Shown piece by piece: positions 7,661 to 15,186 of a DNA stretch of 36,902 nt (positions are counted from its first letter, which is position 1; the number at the start of each line of letters is the position of its first letter). A program made the translations under genes and the position numbers. The DNA comes from DATGZH01 sp035297265. Its GTDB lineage: Bacteria; Actinomycetota; Acidimicrobiia; Acidimicrobiales; RAAP-2. The stretch is from assembly GCA_035297265.1 (NCBI GenBank), contig DATGZH010000063.1, forward strand, positions 1-36,902, given 5' to 3'. Under the pieces are notes generated by a model, which was given only the letters and a program-made list of their open reading frames with translations, was not told the origin of the DNA and did not search any database.

Positions 7661-9358
7661 GTGACGAGTACGGCGCCCGTGCCCCCCGGCGAGGCCCCCG
7701 ACCTCGATCCGGCCGACGCCTTCGTCCTCGCCGTCGACCTCGGCACCGGCGGCCCCAAGGTGGCCCTCGTCTCGGCCACCGGCGCCATCGCCGCCCACGC
7801 CAAGGAGCCGGTGGCCCTCCACCTGCTCGAGGGCGGCGGGGCCGAGCAGGACCCCGACGAGTGGTGGTCGGCCATCGTCGCGGCGGCCCGCCGCACCCTC
7901 GCCGACGGCGGTGTGCCCGTCGACCGGGTGGTGGGCGTCGGCTGCACCGGCCAGTGGTCGGGCACGGTGGCGGTCGGGGGCGACCTGCGGCCCCTCGGGC
8001 CGGCGGTCATCTGGATGGACTCGCGGGGGAGCGGGCCGGTGCGCCGCCAGGTGGGCGGGGCGGTGGCGGCGATGGGCTACGACGTCCGCAAGATCAGCCG
8101 GTGGCTGCGGCTGACCGGCGGCGCACCCAGCCTCTCGGGGAAGGACCCCGTCGGCCACATCCTCTGGCTCCGCGACGAACGGCCCGACCTCTACCGGCAA
8201 ACCCACCTCTTCCTCGAGCCCGTGGACTACCTGAACCTCCGGCTCACCGGTTCGGCCCGGGCCTCCTTCGACTCGATCACCGTCCACTGGGTGACCGACA
8301 ACCGCCACATCGACCGGGTCGACTACGACGACGGCCTCTTGAAGGTGGCCGGCCTCGAGCGCCGCACGCTCCCCGACCTCGTGCCCACGGCCACGGTGGT
8401 CGGCGGGCTGACCGAGGCGGCGGCGGCCGAGCTCGGCCTCCGGCCGGGGACCCCGGTCAGCACGGCCACCGGCGACCTCCACTCGGCGGCCGTCGGCTCG
8501 GGGGCGGTCGTCGACTTCGCCGCCCACCTCTACATCGGCACCTCGTCGTGGATCAGCTGCCACGTGCCGTTCAAGAAGACGGCCATCGGGAGCAACATCG
8601 CCTCGCTCCCCTCGGGCCTGCCCGGCCGCTACCTCGTGGCCGACGAGCACGAGACCGGCGGGGCCTGCCTCACCTGGCTGGCCGACGAGGTGGCCTTCGG
8701 GCCCGACGGGCCACCGGCCGACGCCCTCGCCCGCCTGAACGACACGGCGGCCGCCGTGGCGCCGGGGGCTGGCGGGGTGCTCTTCACCCCGTGGCTCAAC
8801 GGGGAGCGGGCCCCGGTCGACGACCACACCATCCGGGGCGGGTTCCACAACCTCTCGCTCTCGAGCTCGCGGGCCGACATGGTGCGGGCGGTGTTCGAGG
8901 GCGTGGCGCTCAACTCTCGCTGGCTGCTCCACGCGGTGGAGAAGTTCTGCAGCCGGCGCTTCGACTCGCTCGCCTTCGTGGGCGGCGGTGCCGAGTCGGC
9001 ACTCTGGGCCCAGATCCACGCCGACGTGATGGGCCGCAGCGTGGCCCGCATGGCCGACCCCGTGCTGGCCAACGTGCGAGGGGCCGGCCTCCTGTGCCAC
9101 CTGGCCCTCGGCCGGGTGCGTCTCTCGGAGATCCCGGCCATGGTGACGACCGAGGCCGTGCACGAGCCCGACCCGGCGACCGCGCCGCTCTACGACGAGC
9201 TGGCGACGGAGTTCGTGAACCTCTACCGGGCCGAGAAGGACATCCACCGCCGGCTCAACCGGTCGCTCACCGCGCCGGCCGGACCGACGACGGCCGCCGA
9301 CGAGGAGACCGCCGACCCCGACGCGGCAGGTGTCGCGGGCGACCGGGGGCTGCGATGA
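7661..9358 (+). CDS. FGGY-family carbohydrate kinase
   Basis: A 565-residue sugar kinase with the two actin-like (ASKHA) domains of the FGGY family. The phosphate-1 loop is 'VDLGTGGPKVALVS' near the N-terminus, followed by 'GVGCTGQWSGTVAV' and 'WMDSRGSG'. The second domain has 'TATGDLHSAAVGSGA' carrying the probable catalytic Asp, 'LFTPWLNGERAPVDD', and 'LAFVGGGAESALWAQI' for adenosine binding. It is most like xylulokinases, but it is longer than the usual ~500 residues and the sugar cannot be assigned. The GTG start follows a -10-like TACGCT by eight bases. The HTH-PNPOx gene begins 52 bp downstream on the same strand. Confidence 0.88.
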   Translation: MTSTAPVPPGEAPDLDPADAFVLAVDLGTGGPKVALVSATGAIAAHAKEPVALHLLEGGGAEQDPDEWWSAIVAAARRTLADGGVPVDRVVGVGCTGQWSGTVAVGGDLRPLGPAVIWMDSRGSGPVRRQVGGAVAAMGYDVRKISRWLRLTGGAPSLSGKDPVGHILWLRDERPDLYRQTHLFLEPVDYLNLRLTGSARASFDSITVHWVTDNRHIDRVDYDDGLLKVAGLERRTLPDLVPTATVVGGLTEAAAAELGLRPGTPVSTATGDLHSAAVGSGAVVDFAAHLYIGTSSWISCHVPFKKTAIGSNIASLPSGLPGRYLVADEHETGGACLTWLADEVAFGPDGPPADALARLNDTAAAVAPGAGGVLFTPWLNGERAPVDDHTIRGGFHNLSLSSSRADMVRAVFEGVALNSRWLLHAVEKFCSRRFDSLAFVGGGAESALWAQIHADVMGRSVARMADPVLANVRGAGLLCHLALGRVRLSEIPAMVTTEAVHEPDPATAPLYDELATEFVNLYRAEKDIHRRLNRSLTAPAGPTTAADEETADPDAAGVAGDRGLR

Positions 9359-9410
9359 TGAAGAGGGCCGCCCGCTCGGGGCGACCCCGGCGACAGGTGA
9401 CGAGCCGACG

Positions 9411-10079
9411 ATGACCGACAGCGACGAGACACCGACGAACGAGGACCCGGGCGACCTCGGCAAACGGGTCCACGCCCGCCGCACCCAGCTCGGCCTCGGG
9501 CTCGACGAGGTGGCCGACGCCGTCGGCATGTCGCCGGACTACCTGGAGCACCTCGAACGCGACCCGGGCGTCCAGGTCCGGGCGCAGTCGCTCAGCCGCC
9601 TGGCCGGCGAGCTCCAGACGACGGTGGCCGCCCTCCTCGGGGCGGGCCGTGACCGCCCGCCCGGCGAGGCCCGGGGGGCGGGGGGACATCTCGTCGACCT
9701 CGACGAGAAGGAGCGCTGGCAGCGCCTCAGCCCCGGCGGTGTCGGCCGGGTGGTCTTCGACGGCGAGCGGGGGCCGACGGCCCTCCCGGTCAACTACCGC
9801 ATGTGGGGCCACAACATCGTGTTCCGCACCAACTCGGCGAGCGCCTTCGAGGCCCTCCGGGACGCCGAGCCGGTGGGCTTCGAGGTCGACCACATCGACG
9901 ACGCGATCGACTCGGGTTGGAGCGTGCTCGCCACCGGTCACGCCCGGGCCCCGGCCGACGAGGCCGAGCTCGAGGAGGTGCGGAGCCTCGACATCGTGCC
10001 CTGGGCCGGCGGCGAACGGAGCTGCTACCTCATCTTCGAGCCCAAGGAGCTCACCGGCCGCCAGATCCTCCACGACTGA
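9411..10079 (+). CDS. HTH domain fused to PNPOx-like flavin-binding domain
   Basis: A 222-residue two-domain protein. Residues ~13-70 are an XRE-type helix-turn-helix ('LGKRVHARRTQLGLGLDEVADAVGMSPDYLEHLE'). Residues ~90-222 are a pyridoxamine 5'-phosphate-oxidase-like split barrel ('LSPGGVGRVVFDGERGPTALPVNYRMWGHNIVFRT'), which in relatives binds FMN or F420. The fusion suggests a DNA-binding protein that senses flavin, haem or a small molecule; this is inference. The ATG at 9411 is preferred over an upstream GTG that overlaps the kinase stop, although the ribosome site is weak. Same strand and close spacing suggest co-transcription with the kinase. Confidence 0.82.
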   Translation: MTDSDETPTNEDPGDLGKRVHARRTQLGLGLDEVADAVGMSPDYLEHLERDPGVQVRAQSLSRLAGELQTTVAALLGAGRDRPPGEARGAGGHLVDLDEKERWQRLSPGGVGRVVFDGERGPTALPVNYRMWGHNIVFRTNSASAFEALRDAEPVGFEVDHIDDAIDSGWSVLATGHARAPADEAELEEVRSLDIVPWAGGERSCYLIFEPKELTGRQILHD

Positions 10080-10111
10080 GGCCGACCGGGCGCCGCCGCC
10101 CGACCGGTGGC

Positions 10112-11470
10112 TCAGATGCGTTCGAAGTTGCGGGCCAGCTCCCAGTCGGTGACGACCCGGTTGGCCCGGTCCCACTCCATCCGGGCCGTGTGGACGAGGT
10201 GGTGGTGGACGTCGTCGCCGAAGGCCTCGGCCGCCACCTCGCTCCGCTCGAGCTCGGCGAGCGCCTCGACGATCGTCGACGGGAGGCGGGGCACGTCACT
10301 CGCCTCGTAGGCGTTGCCCCGGTAGGGGTCGCCGAGCGCGAGCTCGTGGTCGACGCCGTAGAGGCCGGCGGCGATGGCCGCGGCCAGGGCCACGTAGGGG
10401 TTGACGTCGGCCCCGGGCACCCGGCTCTCCACCCGCCGGCTCGGGCCCTCGCCGATCACCCGGAAGCCGCACGTGCGGTTGTCCTCGCCCCAGACGACGG
10501 CGGTCGGGGCCCACGAGCCCGGCACGTAGCGGCGGTAGGAGTTGACGTACGGGGCGAAGCACCACGACAGCTGCCGGGCCGCGTGCAGCTGGCCGGCGAG
10601 GAAGTGCTCGGCCACCGTGGAGAGCCGCCACTTCGTGTCGGGGTCGGCCGTCCGGGGCTCGCCGGTCGCCGCGTCCCAGAGGCTCGTGTGGAGGTGACAG
10701 GACGAGCCGGCCTCCTGCATGGACCACTTGGCCATGAACGTGGCCGCCCGGCCCTCCTGGCCGGCGATCTCCTTCACCCCCTGCTTCAGCACGAGGTGGC
10801 GGTCGGCCGTCTCGAGGGCCGTGGCGTACGTGACGTTGACCTCGTGTTGGCCCCGCCCGGCCTCGCCCTTCGAGAACTCGACGGGGACGCCGGCCAGGAG
10901 CATCTCGTTCCTGACCCGCCGCAGCACGTACTCCTCGCGCGAGGTCTGCAGCAGCTGGTAGTCCTCGATCGTGTCGGTGTGCGGGGTGAGGTCGCGCCAG
11001 CCCTTGGCCGCGGCCTCGGCGAAGGAGTCCATGAAGAGGTAGAACTCGAGCTCGGTCGCGGCGCGCACCTCGAGGCCGCGCTCGGCCGCCCGCTCGACTT
11101 GGCGCCGCAGCATCCGGCGGGGCGAGACCTCCACCGGCTCGCCGTCGGCGTCGAAGACGTCGCAGAGGACGAGCGCCGAGCCGGGGAGCCACGGGAGGAG
11201 CCGCACCGTGCTCTCGTCCAGCCGGGCCCCGAGGTCGCCGTAGCCGGTCTCCCAGTTGGCGAAGCGGTAGCCGGGCAGCGGCTCCATGTCGACGTCGACG
11301 GCCAGGAGGTAGTCGCAGGCCTCGATGCCGTGGTCGGCCACGTGGCGGAGGAAGAAGTCTCCCGTGACCCGCTTGCCGACCGGCCGTCCCTGGAGGTCGG
11401 GGAAGGCCACCACGACCGTGTCCACCGTGCCGTCGGCGATCAGCTGGCGGAGCGTCTCGAGGTCGGCCAT
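10112..11470 (-). CDS. Glutamine-synthetase-like enzyme (gamma-glutamylpolyamine synthetase type)
   Basis: A 452-residue member of the glutamine synthetase superfamily. Visible motifs are 'ATELEFYLF' and 'GQHEVNV' (metal-binding glutamates), 'SSCHLHTSLWD' (the GS G-x-H-x-H-x-S region), and 'NRTCGFRVIG' to 'RVESRVPGADVNPYVALAAAIAAG' (ATP and glutamate binding). The N-terminal 'FPDLQGRPVGKRV' is typical of the PuuA/GlnA3 branch, which joins glutamate to putrescine or another amine instead of ammonia. It does not have the usual GlnA adenylylation context. Nearby are a C26 hydrolase and an aldehyde dehydrogenase, which supports a polyamine or amine role. The ATG at 11470 follows a TAAGGT box by eight bases. 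An ethanolamine substrate (GlnA4 type) is an alternative. Confidence 0.85.
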   Translation of the reverse strand: MADLETLRQLIADGTVDTVVVAFPDLQGRPVGKRVTGDFFLRHVADHGIEACDYLLAVDVDMEPLPGYRFANWETGYGDLGARLDESTVRLLPWLPGSALVLCDVFDADGEPVEVSPRRMLRRQVERAAERGLEVRAATELEFYLFMDSFAEAAAKGWRDLTPHTDTIEDYQLLQTSREEYVLRRVRNEMLLAGVPVEFSKGEAGRGQHEVNVTYATALETADRHLVLKQGVKEIAGQEGRAATFMAKWSMQEAGSSCHLHTSLWDAATGEPRTADPDTKWRLSTVAEHFLAGQLHAARQLSWCFAPYVNSYRRYVPGSWAPTAVVWGEDNRTCGFRVIGEGPSRRVESRVPGADVNPYVALAAAIAAGLYGVDHELALGDPYRGNAYEASDVPRLPSTIVEALAELERSEVAAEAFGDDVHHHLVHTARMEWDRANRVVTDWELARNFERI

Positions 11471-11478
11471 CGCACCGC

Positions 11479-11484
11479 ACCTTA
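11479..11484 (-). promoter_or_regulatory. Candidate -10 box (TAAGGT) of the GS-like gene
   Basis: Read on the minus strand, TAAGGT ends eight bases before the ATG, with no ribosome site between. The divergent B12-domain gene has its own box in the same 77-bp gap. Confidence 0.45.
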
Positions 11485-11533
11485 CGTGGCGACGCTCGGG
11501 GCGGCCCGAGCGGGGCACGCCGCGCCCCGTCGG

Positions 11534-11539
11534 TACGCT
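11534..11539 (+). promoter_or_regulatory. Candidate -10 box (TACGCT) of the B12-domain gene
   Basis: TACGCT ends eight bases before the GTG at 11548 and only two before an alternative TTG at 11542. It therefore favours the GTG as the start of a leaderless message. Confidence 0.4.
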
Positions 11540-11547
11540 GGTTGTTC

Positions 11548-11970
11548 GTGGCGGAGCTGGCGTCGGTCGATGCCCGGGCGATCGGGCGGAGGGTGCTCGT
11601 GGCCAAGGTGGGCCTCGACGGGCACGACCGCGGGGTGAAGGTCGTGGCGAGGATGCTGCGCGACGCCGGCTTCGAGGTGATCTATCTCGGGCTGCGCCAG
11701 ACGCCCGAGATGGTGGCCAGCGCCGCGCTGCAGGAGGACGTCGACGTGGTCGGCCTCTCGATGCACTCGGGCGGCCACCTGACCCTCGCCCCGGCGGTGG
11801 TCGCCGCGCTCCGCGAGCGGGGCCTCGACACGCCGGTCGTCGTGGGCGGCATCGTGCCAGCCCGCGACGTCCCCGTGCTCGAGGAGGCCGGCGTCGTGGC
11901 GGTGCTCGCCCCCGGCGCCTCGGCGGCCGAGGTCGTCGGGGCGGTGGAGAAGGCCATCCTCGAGCGGTGA
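11548..11970 (+). CDS. Stand-alone cobalamin-binding domain (methylmalonyl-CoA mutase C-terminal type)
   Basis: A 140-residue Rossmann-like B12-binding protein. 'VAKVGLDGHDRGVKV' contains the D-x-H-x-x-G motif whose His replaces the lower cobalt ligand. 'GLSMHSGGHL' and 'VVVGGIVP' are the second and third cofactor-contact motifs of the family. It matches the small or C-terminal portion of acyl-CoA mutases, but no large TIM-barrel subunit is encoded in the window, so its catalytic partner must lie elsewhere. It may alternatively act as a B12 carrier. It overlaps the next gene by four bases (GTGA), which indicates translational coupling. Confidence 0.88.
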   Translation: MAELASVDARAIGRRVLVAKVGLDGHDRGVKVVARMLRDAGFEVIYLGLRQTPEMVASAALQEDVDVVGLSMHSGGHLTLAPAVVAALRERGLDTPVVVGGIVPARDVPVLEEAGVVAVLAPGASAAEVVGAVEKAILER

Positions 11971-12695
11971 GTGGGGGCGGTCCGCTCGTCGGGTTGACCA
12001 CCTACGCCACCGAGGCCACGTTCGGCCCCTGGAGCCGTCCCGCCGCCCTCGTCCCCGCCTCCTACGTCGAGCTCGTGGCGGAGGCCGGCGCCCGCCCGCT
12101 CCTCGTGCCGCCGCTGCGCTCGGCCCCCGAGGAGAACCGGGCGGGGGAGAGCGTGGTCAACGTGCTCGACGCGCTCGTCCTCATCGGCGGCGGCGACGTG
12201 GACCCCGCGGCCTACGGCGAGACGGCCGGTCCCGACGTGGGCGCGGTCGACCCGGGGCGCGACGAGTCGGAGATGGCCCTCCTCGGCGCGGCGCTCGACC
12301 GCGACCTCCCCGTCCTCGCCATCTGCCGCGGCCTGCAGGTCCTGAACGTCTATCTCGGTGGCTCGCTGTACCAGCACCTGCCTGACGCGGTCGGCCACAC
12401 CGGGCACCGTCCGGGGCCGGGCCGGTCGGGCGACATCGAGGTGGTGACCGAAGCCGGCACGCTCGCCGCCGCCCTCTACGGCCCGAGGACCACCGTGTGC
12501 TGCTCGCACCACCAGTCTGTGCGCCGGCTGGCCGAGGGCCTCGTGGTGAGCGCCCGCTCCGTCGAGGGACCGGGTGTCGAACCGGTCATCGAGGCGGTCG
12601 AGCTGCTCGGCCGGCGCTTCGTCTTCGGCGTGCAGTGGCATCCCGAGGAGTCGGGCGACCGTCGACCCTTCGACGCCCTCCTCGCGGCGATCTGA
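11967..12695 (+). CDS. Class I glutamine amidotransferase, peptidase C26 (gamma-glutamyl-GABA hydrolase-like)
   Basis: A 242-residue hydrolase. The nucleophile elbow is 'AICRGLQVLNV' (Cys near residue 120), and the His-Glu pair is 'QWHPEES' near residue 225, giving a complete catalytic triad. 'LVLIGGGDVDPAAYGE' and 'DESEMALL' are typical of PuuD, which releases GABA from gamma-glutamyl-GABA, and of related C26 peptidases. With the GS-like gene next door, a PuuD-like role is the best guess, but other gamma-glutamyl amides are possible. The GTG at 11967 overlaps the stop of the B12 gene (GTGA). Confidence 0.87.
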   Translation: MSGGGPLVGLTTYATEATFGPWSRPAALVPASYVELVAEAGARPLLVPPLRSAPEENRAGESVVNVLDALVLIGGGDVDPAAYGETAGPDVGAVDPGRDESEMALLGAALDRDLPVLAICRGLQVLNVYLGGSLYQHLPDAVGHTGHRPGPGRSGDIEVVTEAGTLAAALYGPRTTVCCSHHQSVRRLAEGLVVSARSVEGPGVEPVIEAVELLGRRFVFGVQWHPEESGDRRPFDALLAAI

Positions 12696-12731
12696 GCCGG
12701 CGCCGCTGGGTCGGGTGGTGAGGCGGACAGG

Positions 12732-12737
12732 TAAGGT
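12732..12737 (+). promoter_or_regulatory. Candidate -10 box (TAAGGT) of the small membrane protein gene
   Basis: TAAGGT ends eight bases before the ATG at 12746. There is no ribosome site, so a leaderless message is likely. Confidence 0.4.
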
Positions 12738-12745
12738 GCGGACCC

Positions 12746-12913
12746 ATGGCGAAAAGTGGGGCACGCAAGTTCATCAAGCCGGTGGCGGCGACGATCGGCG
12801 TCGTCGGCACGATGGCGAGCATCTGGTGGTTCGCCCTGAAGCCCCGCCGCAAGCCCAAGGACGAGCCGTCGGCCGGGGGCAACGGCGCCGGTCCGGCGGC
12901 CGACGCCGGCTGA
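12746..12913 (+). CDS. Small single-span membrane protein, 55 residues
   Basis: A short open frame of 55 residues beginning 'MAKSGARKFIKPVAATIGVV'. It has a basic N-terminus, one hydrophobic segment (about residues 13-31, 'VAATIGVVGTMASIWWFAL'), then a basic 'KPRRKPKDE' and a Gly/Ala tail. The charge pattern gives no firm topology. Codon use matches neighbouring genes, and a -10-like TAAGGT sits eight bases before the ATG, which supports a real gene. No family is recognised. It lies 50 bp after the C26 hydrolase and converges on the Sir2 gene. Confidence 0.55.
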   Translation: MAKSGARKFIKPVAATIGVVGTMASIWWFALKPRRKPKDEPSAGGNGAGPAADAG

Positions 12914-12937
12914 CGCTCCCCGGGGGGACGCGCTCGT

Positions 12938-13738
12938 TCAGTCCCGGACTGGTTCGACCTCGACCAACCGGGGGAGCACATCGCTGATCGAGCCGCGCAG
13001 CACCACGTCGGCCAGGTCGTCGAAGGGGGTCTCCTCGGCGTTCACGATCACGAGCGCCGCCCCGCCCCGGCGGGCGAGGGGCACGAGGCCGGCCGCCGGG
13101 TAGACGACGAGGCTGGTGCCGACGGCGAGGAGGAGGTCACAGGCGAGGGCGGCGTCCTCCGACCTTTGCAGGTCCTCGGGGACGAGGTTCTGGCCGAAGC
13201 TGATCGTGGCCGACTTGAGCATCCCGCCGCACACGCCGCCGCCGGCCTCGGCGGCACAGGTGGGGTCCTCCTCGCCGGCCCGCACGCGCTCGAGCACCTC
13301 GGGCATCGGTGAGCGGGCGCCGCAGCGCAGGCAGGCCGCCTCGCGCATCGTGCCGTGGATCTCGACGACGCGGGCCGGGTCGGTGCCGGCCTCCTGGTGG
13401 AGGCCGTCGATGTTCTGGGTCACGATCGTGTGCAGCCGACCGGTGCGCTCCAGGGTCACGAGGGCCCGGTGGCCCTCGTTGGGCTCGGCCGAGAACGTCG
13501 GCGACTCGAGGCGGTTGCGCCAGGCCCGCCGGCGGACCTCGGGGTCCTCCACGTAGTACTGGAGGGTGGCCATCTTCTCGGCCCCGGGGTCCTTGGTCCA
13601 GAGGCCCTTCGGGCCCCGGAAGTCGGGGATGCCCGAGTCGGTCGAGATGCCCGCCCCGGTCAGGACGACGACCCGGGAGGCCCCGCCCACGAGGTCCCGG
13701 GCCGCCAGGACGTCCTCGGCGCGGTCGGTCTCGCTCAC
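12938..13738 (-). CDS. Sir2-family NAD-dependent protein deacylase
   Basis: A 266-residue sirtuin. NAD-binding motifs are 'VLTGAGISTDSGIPDFRG' and 'VTQNIDGLHQEAG', followed by the catalytic His in 'VEIHGTM'. The zinc module has 'CLRCG' and a second pair spaced wide ('TCAAEAGGGVCGG'). 'ISFGQNLVPEDLQRSEDAALACDLLLAVGTSLVVYPAAGL' is the substrate and cofactor floor. It would remove acyl groups from lysines, releasing nicotinamide and O-acyl-ADP-ribose. The Tyr of the Y-x-x-R pair that gives desuccinylase activity in CobB/SIRT5 appears as Trp ('AWRNR'), so deacetylation or another acyl preference is possible. It starts at a GTG and is divergent from the aldehyde dehydrogenase. Confidence 0.92.
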   Translation of the reverse strand: MSETDRAEDVLAARDLVGGASRVVVLTGAGISTDSGIPDFRGPKGLWTKDPGAEKMATLQYYVEDPEVRRRAWRNRLESPTFSAEPNEGHRALVTLERTGRLHTIVTQNIDGLHQEAGTDPARVVEIHGTMREAACLRCGARSPMPEVLERVRAGEEDPTCAAEAGGGVCGGMLKSATISFGQNLVPEDLQRSEDAALACDLLLAVGTSLVVYPAAGLVPLARRGGAALVIVNAEETPFDDLADVVLRGSISDVLPRLVEVEPVRD

Positions 13739-13807
13739 GACAGTCAGCTTGGCACCGCCCGGGCCGCCCCGGCGACGGCAGCCGGTTGGGCCCGAGGTCG
13801 TCGGCGG

Positions 13808-13814
13808 TAAGAAT
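13808..13814 (+). promoter_or_regulatory. Candidate -10 region (TAAGAAT) of the aldehyde dehydrogenase gene
   Basis: TAAGAAT ends seven bases before the ATG at 13822, close to the leaderless spacing seen at neighbouring genes. AAGG just before the ATG could instead act as a weak ribosome site. Confidence 0.3.
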
Positions 13815-13821
13815 CAAGGTC

Positions 13822-15186
13822 ATGCCCTACGCCACCACGGACCCCATGACCGGCGAGGTCGTGAAGACCTTCGACTCCCACACCGACGAGGAGGTCGAGC
13901 AGCGCCTCGCCCGGGCGGCCGAGACCTTCGCCGCCTACCGGTGGACGAGCTTCGGCGAGCGGTCCCGTCTGATGGTGACGGCGGCCGAGCTGCTCGAGGC
14001 CGAGCAGCCCGACGTTGCCCGGGTCCTCACCGCCGAGATGGGCAAGACCTTCGCCGCGGCCAAGGGCGAGGTGGCCAAGTGCGCCATGGCCATGCGCTGG
14101 TTCGCCGAGCGGGCCGAGGACCTGCTGGCCGACGAGCAGGTCGCCACGAAGGCCAAGGCGAGCTGGGTCCACTACCAGCCCCTCGGGCCGGTGCTCGCCG
14201 TCATGCCCTGGAACTTCCCGATGTGGCAGGTCGTCCGGTTCGCCGCGCCGGCCCTCATGGCCGGCAACGTCGGCCTCCTGAAGCACGCCTCCAACGTCCC
14301 CCAGACCGCGCTCCTCCTGGAGGACCTCTTCCGGAGGGCCGGCTTCCCGGAGGGTGCGTTCACGACGCTCCTCGTCGAGTCGGGCCGGATCGCCAAGGTC
14401 ATCGCCGACCCCCGGGTGGCCGCGGTCACCCTCACCGGGAGCGAAGCGGCCGGTCGCTCGGTGGCCGCCGCGGCCGGCCAGGCGCTCAAGAAGTGCGTGC
14501 TCGAGCTCGGCGGCTCGGACCCGTTCCTCATCCTCGCCTCGGCCGACCTCGAGCGGGCGGTGCCGACGGCGGCCCAGGCGCGCGTCCAGAACAACGGACA
14601 GTCCTGCATCGCGGCCAAGCGCTTCATCGTGGTCGACGCGGTGGGCGACGAGTTCGTCGAGCGTTTCACCGAGGCCATGGCCGGTCTCGCCGTGGGCGAC
14701 CCCTTCGACCCGGCCACCGATGTGGGCCCGCTCAACTCGGCCGCCCAGCGAGAGGAGGTGACCTCCCAGGTGGACGACGCCAAGGCGAAGGGCGTGGTCG
14801 TGCACTGCGGGGGCGAGGTCCCGGACGGCCCCGGTTGGTACTACCCGCCGACCGTGGTCTCGGGGGTGACGCCGGAGATGCGGATCGCCACCGAGGAGGT
14901 CTTCGGTCCGGTGGCCATCGTCGAGCGGGTGGCCGACCTCGACGGGGCGATCAAGGTGGCCAACGACACCGTCTTCGGCCTCGGGTCGAGCGTCTGGACC
15001 GAGGACGACGACGAAGCCCGACGGTGCATCGAGGAGATCGAAGCCGGCGCGGTCTTCGTGAACGCCATGGTGGCCTCGACCCCGGAGATGCCCTTCGGCG
15101 GCATCAAGCTGTCGGGTTACGGCCGCGAGCTCTCGGAGCTCGGCATCAAGGAGTTCTGCAACGCCAAGACCGTGTGGATCGCGTGA
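13822..15186 (+). CDS. gabD: NAD(P)-dependent succinate-semialdehyde dehydrogenase-like protein
   Basis: A 454-residue aldehyde dehydrogenase. 'MPWNFPMWQVVRFAAPAL' is the cofactor and channel region, 'LTGSEAAGRSV' binds the nucleotide, 'LELGGSDPFLI' holds the general-base Glu, and 'NNGQSCIAAKRF' holds the catalytic Cys near residue 262. 'EEVFGPVAIV' and 'EMPFGGIKLSGYGREL' are conserved C-terminal motifs. The compact N-terminus (starting 'YATTDPMTGEVVKTF') is typical of the GabD1 group that oxidises succinate semialdehyde to succinate. In this context it could finish a putrescine-to-succinate route. The desulfurase gene starts within its stop codon (GTGA overlap). Confidence 0.88.
   Translation: MPYATTDPMTGEVVKTFDSHTDEEVEQRLARAAETFAAYRWTSFGERSRLMVTAAELLEAEQPDVARVLTAEMGKTFAAAKGEVAKCAMAMRWFAERAEDLLADEQVATKAKASWVHYQPLGPVLAVMPWNFPMWQVVRFAAPALMAGNVGLLKHASNVPQTALLLEDLFRRAGFPEGAFTTLLVESGRIAKVIADPRVAAVTLTGSEAAGRSVAAAAGQALKKCVLELGGSDPFLILASADLERAVPTAAQARVQNNGQSCIAAKRFIVVDAVGDEFVERFTEAMAGLAVGDPFDPATDVGPLNSAAQREEVTSQVDDAKAKGVVVHCGGEVPDGPGWYYPPTVVSGVTPEMRIATEEVFGPVAIVERVADLDGAIKVANDTVFGLGSSVWTEDDDEARRCIEEIEAGAVFVNAMVASTPEMPFGGIKLSGYGRELSELGIKEFCNAKTVWIA

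Noticed and set aside
6920..9529. 869-codon minus-strand frame opposite YceI and the sugar kinase
   Set aside because: It spans two clear plus-strand genes and has the composition of an antisense shadow.
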